From NCBI RefSeq assembly GCF_000220395.1, contig NW_004085869.1, forward strand, positions 1 to 28,326: a stretch of DNA of 28,326 bases, in the 5' to 3' direction. Shown here piece after piece: positions 1-12,640 of this stretch (position 1 is its first letter; the number at the start of each line of letters is the position of its first letter). Source of the DNA: Ichthyophthirius multifiliis (lineage: Eukaryota > Ciliophora > Oligohymenophorea > Hymenostomatida). The position numbers were made by a program, and so were the translations under genes. The notes beneath the pieces are model-generated. The model was not told the origin of the DNA. It saw only the letters and a list, made by a program, of their open reading frames with translations, and did not search any database.

Positions 1-488
1 TAATATATATTATTTATTATTTTAATAAAATCAAATTTTAAATATTAGCGAAAATAACTTTTTTGTTTAAACAAATTTTAAAATAATATCAAAATTATGA
101 AATATTTTTTTTTTAACAATATATTAAATTATTCAGTAACTTTAAGAAAAATAAATTCCTATTTCATTTTATATTGTTTTTAAATAAAAATATAAATAAA
201 AATTTAATAAAAAGATTATTTGAGATATTTTATATCTAATATTAAAATTATATACTTATTTTATGTAAATACATTTTCAATAAATATTATAATTTCAGTC
301 AATAAAATGTAATTTAAATATAATGTATAATAGTTTATCTTTTAGATGCAAAATTTTATAATAATAATATTTTGTATATTATATAATAATACATGATACT
401 AAAATATTTTAAAAGAATAATTATTTGAATATATAATAAATTTGATAAATTAAAAAAAAAATATTAGTTTAATATATTTATTAAAAAA

Positions 489-537
<49 letters not shown>

Positions 538-3022
538 AAATGCAATGAAAACTTTTATTAAATTAATAAAAGAATTAAATTTATTTTAATTTAGTTTTTT
601 TTCTTAGATATTTTTATTATTAGATATTTATTTTAATTGATTTTATTATTAATTAAATTTAATAATTAATTTATTTTATGCCAATTTAAATTTATACTTT
701 TTTTATTTTGTTTTACATTTTTTAAAATTCTTATGTTTTTGCATTTTATAAATAAGTTTACTATATAAAAAATTTATTTCAAAATAGCATTTAAATATTT
801 TGATTAATATAATTTATAAGAATTTATTGTAAATAATTAATCATTTAAATATATTAATTTCGCTTAAACCTAAAATATCAATTTTTTCGTGCGTAAAATA
901 CTAATTTTATTTAATATTTAAATTAAAAAGTATCAATCTAATCTATTTCTTAAAATAAACTTAGATATAAATGTTATCAAAATCAAGTTTAGGTCGGTCA
1001 TATAAGATTTAAAATAGGTTAAACGATCATTTTTATTCTTAATAATCATATGTAGATTATATTACTTTTTATTTTTTTTAAAAAAACACAATTGAGTCGA
1101 AAAAAATAAATTATGACATTCATTTTTTTTGACTGAATTTCTATAAAAGATATAGAAAAAATAAAAATTAACGATGCTAAAAAGTAATATAAGAAAATTA
1201 GATTTCTTTTCAAAATATATGTCTTTGTAAGGAAATTAAACATTTATATATTGTTTATGATTTTTTTGATTTTGGGCTTTTATATAATTGATTTTTCTAG
1301 TGTTTAATTTTTATCATTATTAATAATTAATTATTTTATTTAAAATAAAATATATTATTATTATATAAAGTATATTTTTATATATTTGCATTGCATGCTA
1401 TTTTTGATTCTTCTACATAAACGCAAGAGTAGAAAAAAAGAAGAGAATAAATTAAAATTATATAATTTTTTGTTTCCAAGCATTAAAAAATATAAATTAA
1501 ATATTAAATGAATTTATTAATATTGCATATAATATTTGATAAATATGTGTTTTCTATTGAAATATATTATAATTATATATAAAAATGCTTAAATTAAAGC
1601 TATTAACAATAATTTATTTAAAATTGGCTATTTAGAAGTGTTTTTATATTTTATTATATTAAAAAAGTAATTTATTTAATTAAATCTATTTATATTATAT
1701 TTAAAACAAAAAAAAACAAAAATATAGGGCCAATTTTATTTTTTATCATACAAAAATATAATTTTATTATTTATATATATTTTTAAATAAAATATATGTT
1801 TTTTTAATTATAATAAAAATTATTTATTCCCAAAAATATAAAAATAATAATAATAAAAACTTAAAGTTAAAGTAAGTTTATAGTTTTTTATATTTTATGA
1901 TAATAATTTAAATATATATGATTATATATATTACTCAAAGAGTTTTCATATTCGGTATTTTCTGTTTCTTTCAAAAGTTTTATCTTATTTTTAAATAAAA
2001 AAAATTAATTAATTATTTTTTTATTAAAACAAAAAACGAATTTATAACAAACAAACAAAAATCTTCTCTTATTATTCTTTAATTTTTCTATTTTTAAATA
2101 AATAATAAGATTTATATTAATAAGTATATATAGAATTGATTTTTTTTTTTTAATATTTAAATAATATATATTAATAATAAAATTAAGAAATATTAAAAAC
2201 TTATTTTATTAGAAAACTAGATTAATATATATAAAGTATTTTTTTACAGAAAAAATGAATACTTCTATTTTTAATTTTGTTAGTATTTATAAAAGAAATA
2301 GTATAGAAATAAAAATAAAGAAATATATATTAAAATAGGTATTTTTATATAAAAATATATAAATAATATGATTTATATAATGAATAAATAACTAATTTAT
2401 TTAATTAATTTATTTAAACAAAAATAAAATAATATTTATTTTATGTTTTTATAATAATATTTCTAAATAAAAAAATTAAAAATCCTTTTTTTAATCTTTT
2501 TTAAAAAACACATAAAATATTTTTTTCTACATGATTAATAAAGAAAAGGCAAATATAATTATATCTAAATTGAATAAAAATAAATTTTATTTTTATATAT
2601 TTTATTAATAACTAAAATTTTTTATAAACTTTTTTTTTTTTTTTTTTTTCCCTTAAAAAAAAAAATCATTTTTTTATTAAATATTATTTGTCAATATAAA
2701 TTAATCTTGTTAATTATTATTTTATTTTTTTAAGAATATAATATATTATTCTAATAATATTAAAATACAATTTTATTTAAAATATGTCTATTATTTATAT
2801 AAAAAAATTATTTTTAATTTAAAATTAAAATAATTTAATTTTATAATTAAAAAATATATACATAAAATAAAAATATATTTTTTATATAAAATTAAATATA
2901 TATAATTATAAAAATAATACAATATTCAACTATTATTTAAAAACCCTCAATTAAAAAAAGATTAAACTATATTAAATTAATAAATAAACAAATAACTAAT
3001 AAGTCAACAAAACAAAAACAAA
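1..3022. other. AT-rich spacer upstream of first M8 gene
   Basis: Low-complexity A/T sequence with no recognisable gene. It contains a long (AT)n tract near 491-534, a run of about 20 T at 2630-2649 followed by CCC and a run of A, and a somewhat less AT-rich stretch at about 860-1440. In that stretch a 65-codon minus-strand reading frame (1046-1243, ending in TGA) encodes a hydrophobic peptide that I do not recognise. With only TGA as a stop, frames this long arise by chance in such DNA, so I do not call it a gene. The last 100 bases before 3023 are A-rich, as ciliate leaders usually are. Confidence 0.6.
491..534. repeat. (AT)n microsatellite
   Basis: An essentially uninterrupted run of alternating T and A of about 40 bases, the longest dinucleotide tract in the first 3 kb. 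Confidence 0.9.
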
Positions 3023-4546
3023 ATGAAAAAACTCATAATAACCTTATTATTAATAACCTACATTTTTAGTTTAAAAGTCCTCAAACACTAATGTGCCCAC
3101 GATTAAATGTAAAAATTATACAAACACGAATCAATCACACCTGATATTGAATCTTAAGATATCCGTAATTTACACAAAAGAATCCCACGTAATATGATAA
3201 TAACCTATGACATGTCTTACTTCTAAACATTAACTAAACCTTTTAAAAAAATTACTGATATCTGCGAGAAAGCGATAAAATTGGCAATTGAATATTTTTC
3301 TCGTCTAATAAAAATAATCCCAAGATCTCAATCAAATATGAAATACAAAACTTCTGATACGTGTGGAATAATTAATATTCCTTAAATAGACAAAACTTAA
3401 GGAAAAAACTCTGATTTACATTTATATGTATCATATAAATTTGAAAGTGAAAAAGAATATTAAGCCTATTCAATATAGTGTTAACATTTGAAAGGTATAG
3501 GACCTACTCATGGTTTAATTAACTTTAATTTAGATAAAATGCCAAAATTCGAATAAAATGCTTTTATTGAATTTGAAGATATAATGGAAATAGTTATCCA
3601 TGAAATAACTCATATATTAGGTTTTAGCGATTATGATATACCTTAATGGATACTTCCTAAGGAAACTACTCATGCTTTTGTTAAAAAATAAATAAAGGGA
3701 GTTGATACTTTATTTCTCAAAACTCCTAATGTTTTGAGGTATGCTCGAGAATATTTTAATTGTCCTATCTTAGAAGGTATGCCTCTTTAAGGCGAAAATT
3801 CTAAAAATTCTCATTGGCCAAACACAATTCTCCAAAACGAATATATGAATACATCCGTATCATTTACTTAGGCCTATTTTAGTAGTTTTACAGCCAATCT
3901 TTTAAGAGACACAGGTTACTATGCTGAAATAAATGCATCTATGGAAGAATAAATGTTTTATGGAAAAGGAAAAGGCTGTGAATACGTTATGCATAAATGT
4001 GATACTGCTTTTAGAGAATATTGTAATCCTTAAACCGATGTTGGATTATGTGATTTTTACCACCATGGATTTTCTAATTGTAAAACTGGTTTATATAATA
4101 TGTCTAATTGCAATAATTTATTTACCTACGATAATGGAAAATGCTGGGATGTTAACAGTGAATATAACACAGAAACTTTTAGAAAATAAAATGGAACTAA
4201 ATATGGGACTGATTCGAGATGTTTTAACGGAAACTTATTGAGTAAAAAATACAAAAAAAATGAAAAAATTCAGGGTAATTGTTATTAATATGAATGTAAT
4301 CCTAATGGATAATAAGTCACTATATAGGTAGATTAAGTAAAACTCATTTGTACAAAAAATTCAGAATAAAAAACAGTAGATAGTTATCATGGATATATTT
4401 AATGCCCATAAAATATACAAGAATTTTGTGGGTTTAAAAAAATATGTCCAAATTTCTGTAGCGCAAATGGAATTTGCTTAAAAAATTAATGTATTTGTGT
4501 TGAAGGATTTATTGGAAAAGATTGTTCTAGTGTAAAAACTAAATGA
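3023..4546 (+). CDS. Leishmanolysin-like zinc metallopeptidase (M8), copy A
   Basis: Reads as one exon of 507 residues when TAA/TAG are glutamine (nearly 30 such codons); TGA at 4544-4546 is the only stop. Residues 1-17 form a signal peptide (Met-Lys-Lys, then a Leu/Ile-rich core). HQCAHD at 22-27 resembles the cysteine-switch motif of M8 propeptides. The zinc site is HEITHILGF at 193-201, with His264 of the Asn-Ser-His-Trp motif as likely third ligand and Met275 in NEYM as the Met-turn. A cysteine-rich C-terminal half ends in an EGF-like module (about 475-501). There is no hydrophobic tail after it, so the enzyme is probably secreted rather than GPI-anchored like Leishmania GP63. The start is fixed by the signal peptide and the AAA before ATG. 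M8 enzymes are endopeptidases of surface or extracellular proteins; the substrate here is unknown. This copy diverges from B, C and D around residues 155-185 (IQCQ where the others have a WCQF motif). Confidence 0.93.
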
Positions 4547-6909
4547 AAAGAATAAATGCTATTGATTTTTTTATAGATATAATAATAAAATGATAATATT
4601 ATATGTATAAATATTTAATGTATATAATTAAACAATCTTTTTGTTTTTTAATATTAATTCTTTTTTTTTATTTATATACATAAAAATTATTAAAAAAAAT
4701 AAATAATTTAATATATAATTTTTATAAAAAAAACTATATATTTTTTGAAAAATATTTTGATTTATATATAATTACTTTTTTTTTAAATAAAAAATATCAT
4801 TTAATTTTTATAATTTTATTCATATATAATAATACAAACAGAAAAAAAAAATACAAATTAATTTTTTTATTTTTTTAAAAAATATCAATTATAGTTATAC
4901 CTATAATAAATAATATATTTATAAAAAACATTCACTATTATAAAAGCTTAATCCTCTATAAGCTTTCCAAAAAATATACCAAATCAAAAATACTTTAAAA
5001 TCTTAATAAATTCAATGAAAATATTTCTATATTTTTCAATTACTATATATTATATATTGGAAAAACAATTTTTTAAGTTCTCCTTTTTTTTAATTTTAGA
5101 ATTTAATTTTTGCTCATTATTTATAATTTCACTGAAATTTTTTAAAAAAAATTATTAATATATATATAATAAAGTTATAATACATTTATTAGATTCTTTA
5201 TCTTAACCTTCTCTATTATTTTTAAACTACATTTTTTTTACCAAAAGTAATAATTTATTATTTTATTTAAATAAAAAGTAAGATATTAAACATAATATTA
5301 TATATAAAATAATTCCAGGATACAATATATAACATTTCTTTTATATTAATTAAAACTTATTGGGAATTTAAAATAATGATTTTTATTTTCCAAAAAAAAA
5401 AAAAAAAAATGGTTTATTTTCTTTACTAAAGTTCCTGCTTTAGTTTAAATTATAATTTTTATTTTAAATAAATATTTAATTAATAATTATAGGTTAAAAT
5501 TTAATCGAAAATTTCCATTTATTATAATAAAGCTTATATAATTATTTTTTTATACTAATTTATATATTTTATTTTTATATATTTTTAATATTAATTTATT
5601 TATAGATATTAAATATTTTATTAATATTTTATACATATATATAGTATTTTTAGTTTTAATAATTTTTTATTTTAATTTCTAATGTTATTTATATAATATA
5701 TTTAGTTAACTCTTAAATTTTATTATAATTAACTAATAATAAAAATATAAATGCATTTATTATTATATAAATTATTAAATTTATTTAATATATTTTATTT
5801 TTATTTATAAGTTTTATTTTATAAATAAATTACTTTTACAAAATCAGTAGAATATATAAATATGAGCATTTATATATAGCTTATTTTTAAAATTAATTTT
5901 TTTATTTTTATTATTATTTTATAACAAGTTTATGCAATATTTATTATAATAAAGGTAATTTATATAATTTTATTAACTTAATAAAAAAAGTAATAAATTA
6001 TTGCTAGAATATATTAATTTTTATTTTATTTTCTTGCTTAATTAATAATTAAAATGATATAGAAGTTTAAAAAAATTAAATGATTAATTTAGGCATATGG
6101 TTCTTATATTATCTTGAAATTTAAAAAGTGTTTTTTAATTAAAATATTTTTTTGTTTAAATTCATTATTATATATAATAAATTATTTTTTAATATTTATT
6201 ATAAAAAAATATATATAATATATATATATTTTTCCAATTCATTTTAATTTATATTATTATATATTTTTAATATTTTCAATTTTAATATTTTAAAAATAAT
6301 AAAATAAAATTTAATGAAAAAAAATATTCTTTTAAATAATTATTCTTGATAATTAATAAAAAAAATATAAATTTTTTCTAGATTTCAAACTATAGATATT
6401 AAAATAGTATATTAGATAATTTAATAATTATTTTTTTAAATACTTTATTTTAATTAAATTATTCAGTTAAATATATAGTTTAGTTAAATAAATTAAATTT
6501 ATAATTATATAATTTTTAAATAATTATTTATTCTTTTAAATATATAAATATATATATATATATATTTATTTATATTTTAATAATTAATTAAATAAAAAAT
6601 ATATAAATTATTTATTATATTACTTTTATAATATTAATTATTTATATTTAAATATATTTAAATTTTTTAAATATTAAATATATAAAAATTTTTAAGCGTA
6701 TTTTATTATGAGAAAACTAAATAAATAGAACTTAAAAATCTTAATATAAATATAATCATATATATCAATAAATATATAAAGAAAAACTAATATAAAAGAA
6801 AAAAAGAATTACTAAAAATACATTTGTTAATTTTAATATAAAAATTATAAATATATATATATATATATAATTATAAATATAATTATAAATATTATTAATT
6901 ATTATGATT
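4547..6909. other. AT-rich intergenic spacer
   Basis: A/T low-complexity DNA separating copy A from an antisense M8 remnant. It holds a run of about 18 A at 5392-5409 and a small perfect inverted repeat at 5425-5444 (7-base arms ACTAAAG/CTTTAGT, 6-base loop). I saw no conserved M8 blocks and no convincing gene on either strand. Confidence 0.6.
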
Positions 6910-7300
6910 TAAATAGCCTTTATTTTCCAAAGAATATGTTTCTTTCTTTGAATAGTTTTTTTCAATATAGAAACCTGTTTATTTTATGATTAATATTATT
7001 TTCCACTTAAACAATCTACTTTCTTTTTATATTGTAATTTATTTATTCCATTCTTTTTTCTTTTATTTTATAATGAGATTTATATTTTTTCATTTATATT
7101 CTTCAAATTAGCTTCATATTACTTATAAACATAAATTATTGCTTATTTTATAATATACTTAATATTTTTTTTTTATATTTGTTATTTTTGTATTCTATAT
7201 TTATTTATATATATTTTTATTATTATTTATTAATATTTTATTAATTATTTTTTGGTTTTGAATTTTATATTATTTTGTCTTTTATTTATGGATAATTTTA
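6910..7300 (-). pseudogene. Antisense remnant of M8 metallopeptidase (catalytic region)
   Basis: Read on the minus strand, this stretch is collinear with the catalytic part of copies B and C. A TCTCATT block (the Ser-His of the third zinc-ligand motif) is at about 7074-7080, CAGGTTTCTAT at about 6965-6976, and a TTCTTTGGAAAA block near 6925-6936. Spacing between the first two is 112 bases against 114 in copy B; to the GGCTG block it is 56 against 57. A decayed ATCCAT (where the HEXXH histidine would be) lies about 210 bases upstream of the Ser-His block, against 213 in the genes. Similarity fades beyond about 7300, so the 5' half is lost or unrecognisable. Glu and the second His of HEXXH are gone. 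It is a dead copy in inverted orientation. Confidence 0.7.
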
Positions 7301-8634
7301 ATATACATTATATTTTATTTTTGATAAATTTTCAATTTTAAATTAGATATATTAATTATTTAAATTAAATATATAATATTTATTTTTATATCTTTTATAA
7401 GAAACAAATAAAAATTAATTTTTTTTTATTTTATTTTTTAGATATATAAAAAAATATTGTTTTAATATTATTTAAATGAAAATATGATTTTTAAATAACT
7501 ATTATTATATATATTAATATAATAGTTTTTAAAAATAAATATAGATTATTAGTACAGTATTTTTATAATATATTTAAAAATTTTTCTTTTATGTATCTAT
7601 TAAATTTGAATAATATTTTTATTTGATATAAAATTAATATCTAATATTAATTTTAATATTTTTATATTTATTTTAGTTATTTTAAAAATATTTAAAAAAA
7701 CTTAATATTTTATTTATTAATAAAGTATAAAACATATTTTATCATTTATAATTGCGTTTATATTCCTTTTAATTTCTTTTGGCTTTTAAAATTCTTTTAA
7801 TTTTACTTAACTTCCACTATTTATTTATTTCAGAATTAATTTTACTTTTTATTTAAATATCAAATAATTATATATTTTTTTTCTATAATTAAATAACATA
7901 ACAAAAAATTAATTTAATTATTAAAAATTTATAAATGAATTTTTTTAATTTTTTTTTTTTTATGAAATATCATTTATTATAAAATATATATTACTTTATA
8001 AAAAATTTTCATTTTTATATTTTATTATTAAGTAAATCATTATTTATTAAATAAATATTTAAATTTTAGATGTGATAATTTAAAAAAAAATATATAACTT
8101 TAAAAAAAAAAAATATAATATTTAATATATAATCATATATTTATTAATATACAATATAATACATAACAAATAGTTTATACATTTTTTTTTTTTTTTTCTG
8201 ATTTAATTCTTGGATAGTTGCATTGAAGTTATATTTTTAAAATAAATTTAATAAAATTAATTTTATATAGAATAAATAAAGAATAATTATAAAAAATTCT
8301 TTTGTATATAAATATTTTTTATTTAACTTTATTTACTCAATAATTTAAAAAAAGAAAATATTATATATATATATATATATCCTTTAACACTTTAATGTCG
8401 TTTTAAATATATAATATATTATAAATAGAATTATATTAACAAAATTATATTTAAATATATAAATTAGCCATAGGTTATTTAATTATAAAAAAAGTGATAA
8501 ATTATCAATTAAAATATAATATTTTTAAATAAAAAATTATAGAAAAAATATTAAATTAATTATTAAAAAAAAAATAAAGATAAAACATTTCTTCTTAAAG
8601 CAATAAAAAAAAAATATTAAAAAATTCTGATAAA
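7301..8634. other. AT-rich intergenic spacer
   Basis: A/T low-complexity sequence. By spacing, the 5' half of the antisense remnant that ends near 7300 should have extended to about 7880, but I could not recognise signal-peptide or propeptide blocks there. A slightly C-richer patch at 7750-7840 is unexplained. The sequence immediately before copy B is A-rich. Confidence 0.5.
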
Positions 8635-10176
8635 ATGAAAAAACTCATAATAATCTTATTATTAATATCCTGCATTTTCTGCCTAAAAGTGCTTAAACAT
8701 TAATGTGTCCATGATAAAATGAAAAAAAAATATAAATACGAATCAATCCCTCCTGATTTGGAATCTTTAGATATCCGTCATTTACAAAATAAAACACCTC
8801 GTAATATGTTAATAAGTTACGATATTGATCATTTTAAAACATTAGAAAAAAATGCTTAAAATAAAATGTTAACTGCTGTCTGTGAGAAAACAATATAATT
8901 AGCAATAGATTTTTTTTCTCGTTTAATAAAAATAATCCCAAAATCTGAACCAAATATGAGGTATAAATAAAGTCACAAATGTGGGGAAGTAACTGTTCCT
9001 TAAAAGGACATAATTTAAGGAAAGAGATCTGACTTACATATATATGTATAATATAAAATAGAACCAGAAGAAGAATATTAAGCCTATGCTGGCTGGTGTT
9101 AATTTTTGGATGTTCTAGGACCTACTCATGGTTAGGTTGTATTCAATTTAGGTTAATTAAAAAGTTAAAATATTAGTAATCCTATTGAATTCGAAGATTT
9201 AATGGAAATAGTTATACATGAAATTATTCATATTTTGGGCTTCATGGGTACTGATATACCTAAATGGGTAAATAAATAAAAAATACATCATAGAGATCCT
9301 ACTATTTAAAAATAAATAAGGGGTATTAATACTTTATTAATCAAAACTCCTAACGTTTTGGAACATGCTCGTAAATATTTCGGATGTCCTACCTTAATTG
9401 GTATGCCTCTTGAATATTCAGATGACAAATAATCTACGAATTCTCATTGGAGAAACTCAGACATACAAAACGAATACATGAATACATTTGTATCACCTAC
9501 TTAGGCTTATTTTAGTGCTTTTACAACCAATCTTTTAAGAGACACGGGTTTCTATTTTGAAATCAACGCCTCTATGGAAGAATAAACATTCTTTGGATAA
9601 GGAGCAGGCTGTGATCATGTTCTTGGCAAATGCGATAAACCAACAAATGAATATTGTAATCCTTAGACTGATAATGATTTATGTGATTATTACCATCATG
9701 GATAATCTGCTTGTTATCAAGAATCTGGTTGCAATGTTTTAGTTAACTACTCAAATGGAAATTGCTGGGATACTAATAGTAATTAAAACACAATAGAGGT
9801 TTAATAGAATAAAGGAGCCAAATTTGGATTTAATTCTAGATGTTTTAACGGAAATTTATTAGTTAAAAGTTCTAAACCAAATAAATAAAATTAAAAAATA
9901 GAAGGAAATTGCTATGAATATGAATGTGATTCTAAAAGATAATAATTGACTATTTGGGTAGGTAAAATTAAGAAAGTTTGTAAGAATAATTTAGACAAAT
10001 TGGAATTTGAGGGATATTAAGGTTATATACAATGTCCGAAAAATATATCTGAATTTTGCTCATTTAAAAAATTATGCCCTGGTTTTTGTAGTGGAAACGG
10101 ATATTGCTTAAAAAATACATGTAATTGTGCTGATGAATATGCTGGAAACGATTGCTCTATTGAAAAAAATCGTTGA
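8635..10176 (+). CDS. Leishmanolysin-like zinc metallopeptidase (M8), copy B
   Basis: Single exon, 513 residues in the ciliate code, ended by TGA at 10174-10176. Signal peptide about 1-17; HQCVHD at 22-27 is the cysteine-switch-like motif. The zinc-binding helix is HEIIHILGF at 195-203; His271 (Ser-His-Trp) and Met282 (NEYM) give the third ligand and Met-turn. The C-terminal half has many paired cysteines, and residues about 481-508 form an EGF-like module (CPGFC, GNGYC, CNC, DC). No transmembrane or GPI-type tail follows, so secretion is likely. The motif GPTHG about 30 residues before HEXXH is shared by the intact copies. Length is slightly below Leishmania GP63, consistent with the missing GPI tail. 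The start is supported by alignment of the signal peptide among copies. An expanded family of secreted proteases would fit feeding or host-tissue digestion, but nothing in the sequence proves that. Confidence 0.93.
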
Positions 10177-10481
10177 TATATGCTAGTATCTCTCTAATAT
10201 TTATGGTAAAAAATAACATTTTAACAATAAATAAATATATTTAAAATAAAATTTTATAGAGTAATATTAATTTTTATTTATTAATCTTTAAATAGTAAAA
10301 ATTTAATTTAAAATATTTAAAAAAAATTTATAATTAAAAATAAAATATATAAATATTAAAAATAAATATTATAAAAATTAAAAAAAAAAATTAGTAAACT
10401 ATATATATAAAAAAAAGAATTATAGTTAACTAAAAAAAAAAAAGTGTGTATATTATATATAATGACTAAGCATTTATAAAC

Positions 10482-10516
10482 AAAATAAAATAAAATAAAA
10501 TAAAAAAAAATAAAAT

Positions 10517-10548
<32 letters not shown>

Positions 10549-10550
10549 AA
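10482..10550. repeat. (TAAAA)n pentanucleotide repeat
   Basis: Repeated TAAAA units in three blocks, interrupted by longer A runs (TAAAAAAAA), suggesting slippage of a pentamer array. Strand-asymmetric: almost all A on the + strand. Confidence 0.85.
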
Positions 10551-11504
10551 TATTTATATATATATAAATATTTATATATATATATTTACATTAAATAAAA
10601 TAGTTAAAACGTATAAATTTTTATTTTATATACATATATAATATTTATACTTATAACTTCTTTTTTTATTTATTATAATTTTTTTAAAAAAACAATTTGT
10701 AATTTATTGTTACAAAATTTATTTACATATCTAATTTTTTTAATTTATTTTTAAATATTTTTTAATTTTTTATTTATATCATTAAATATAAAATAAAAAT
10801 GAATGATTTTTTTTTAATTTATAAAATTAATACTATAGTTATATTTTATATATTAATAATTAATTTTATTACTCATTTATTTTTTTATTTATATAAATTT
10901 ATATTTCGAAAATTTTTAATTACTTAATTTATTCTTTATTTTATATTTATTTAAATATTGAATATTTTTTTTAATAAATATATTAATTTATATTTGCCTT
11001 TCATAAAAATATTTTTAATACATTTGATATGAATTTTTTTAGCAAACAATAAATTCAATTACTTTCAAAAATTAATTTTTTATTATCTGAATACTTTAAT
11101 TATTTGTAATTGATTTAAGAATTTTATAAGTAAAAAATAAATTGAAAAATATATATTGTTGAAATATATTTAAATATTTTCATAAATCAAATAGTTTTTT
11201 TTTGTAATGTTATTTCTTATTGTTAATAATTTAAATGAAATTAATAATTTGCTTAATATATATATTTATTACATTTATTTTAGATTAAAGTAATATTAAT
11301 ATGTTTTAAATATAAAAAAAATGAAAAAGTATATATTATAAATGAATATTCTTTACATATAATTAATTTTATAAATATTATATTAAATATTTATAATATA
11401 GAAAACAATAAAAAATTAAGTTAAAATATAAATAATAAATATGTTTTTGTAAAAAAAAAATTAAAATATATATTAAATAAATATAAAAATAATAAAATTA
11501 ATTA

Positions 11505-11506
<2 letters not shown>

Positions 11507-11545
<39 letters not shown>
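11507..11545. repeat. (AT)n microsatellite
   Basis: Nearly 40 bases of uninterrupted alternating T and A. Confidence 0.9.
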
Positions 11546-11546
<1 letters not shown>

Positions 11547-11689
11547 TTAATTATCTAATTTTTTAAATTAAAAAGATATATTTTTAATATTAATAAAAAA
11601 TTAATGAATTTAGAAAATTAAAAAAAATTATTAAATGAAAGTTTTAATAAATAATATTTTTAAATGTATATTTAAATTTTTAATGATCA

Positions 11690-12640
11690 TTATTGTTATT
11701 TTTACAGAAATATAATTTTTTATTTAATTTTATATAATTATATGATATAAAAGTCATAAAATAAAACTTTTTAAAACACAATTAATTCTCTGAGTTTCCT
11801 TATTATAATTCAGTTATTAAAAAAACTTTAATATATTTGGACTCTAAATATTATAATAGTATTGATATCAACAAAAAGTAACAAATTAAATTCTATATAT
11901 TATAAAGATTATTATTTTTTTAATCCTTAAAGATATATTGCTTTACATAATTTTACTTTTTTTATATAATAAAAGTATTATGGAAAATAGAATTAAATAA
12001 TTTATTTTTTTAAATTAAGACTTTTTAATTTAAATATAATATAAATTATAAAAAAATGATTTATGATATAACTTATTCTCACAAAGCTTTTAATAAATTA
12101 AGAATTAATAGGAAAATTAAAAATATAAGGAATAAATAAAATAGTTTATTGAAAAAAAAAAAAAAAATTATTAAAAAAAATTATTAAATATATCTTATAT
12201 TATATTTTTTAATAAACCTGAAAAATTAAATGATAAAACAAAACAAAAAATTAATTATCTTAATTAGTACTATTAAAAATAACTAGAAATAATAATTTTA
12301 TATATTTTTTATAATGTAAAGGGTAGAAAAAGTTGTTTTTTAGAAAATATATGAAATTAAAAGCCATATTATAAATAAATGAGTGCAATACTTTGATAAA
12401 ATCCAAAAAAATTAATAATATTGTTTAAAAAATTTAATTTTAGATAGTTTCTGAAAAAGTATATTGTTATAATTATGAAAATTAATTTAAATATTAAATT
12501 TTTATTTTTCCTTATAAGTATATAAAAGAATTTAGTGATGTAAATTAATTCACTTTTACTAAGCTTAAGGACGTTACGGCATCTGTAGCTGCATAATATA
12601 TAGGTAATAATAATAAAAAGTAAAAATTTATCGGAATTAT
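11690..12640 (+). other. Protein-like island, possible multi-exon gene (unassigned)
   Basis: This stretch has more G and C than the spacers around it. In the ciliate code the frame starting at 11687 stays open to a TGA at 12380, encoding a peptide rich in Lys, Asn, Ile and Tyr but not purely low-complexity. A second frame carries a more ordinary segment around 12519-12602, ending TKLKDVTASVAAQYIG. A 28-base GT-AG segment at 12316-12343 would, if spliced, join these two frames exactly, and a 60-base GT-AG segment at 12459-12518 would remove the most AT-rich part in phase. No ATG start or family match is clear. Because only TGA is a stop, open frames are weak evidence. It could be a real small gene, a decayed gene, or chance. 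Confidence 0.25.

Larger units (their letters stand above)
10177..11689. other. AT-rich spacer with microsatellites
   Basis: No gene seen. It contains a TAAAA pentamer array (about 10482-10550), a short palindromic TATATAAATATTTATATA patch just after it, and a long alternating AT tract at about 11507-11545. The rest is A/T low-complexity sequence. Confidence 0.65.

Noticed and set aside
1046..1243. 65-codon minus-strand frame encoding a hydrophobic peptide
   Set aside because: Slightly less AT-rich than its surroundings but with no family, leader or conserved motif; frames of this size are expected by chance when TGA is the only stop.
1411..1434. Small inverted repeat TTCTAC/GTAGAA
   Set aside because: Only six paired bases around a 12-base loop; too short to distinguish from chance.
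3933..4241. 102-codon + frame starting with ATG
   Set aside because: It is an out-of-frame shadow within copy A; the true frame carries the conserved cysteine-rich M8 region.
9557..9742. 61-codon + frame
   Set aside because: Out-of-frame shadow within copy B.
11960..11995. Possible M8 remnant from a TATGGAAAA-like string
   Set aside because: The Gly-Phe-Tyr block that should lie 36 bases upstream is absent and no other family block is collinear.
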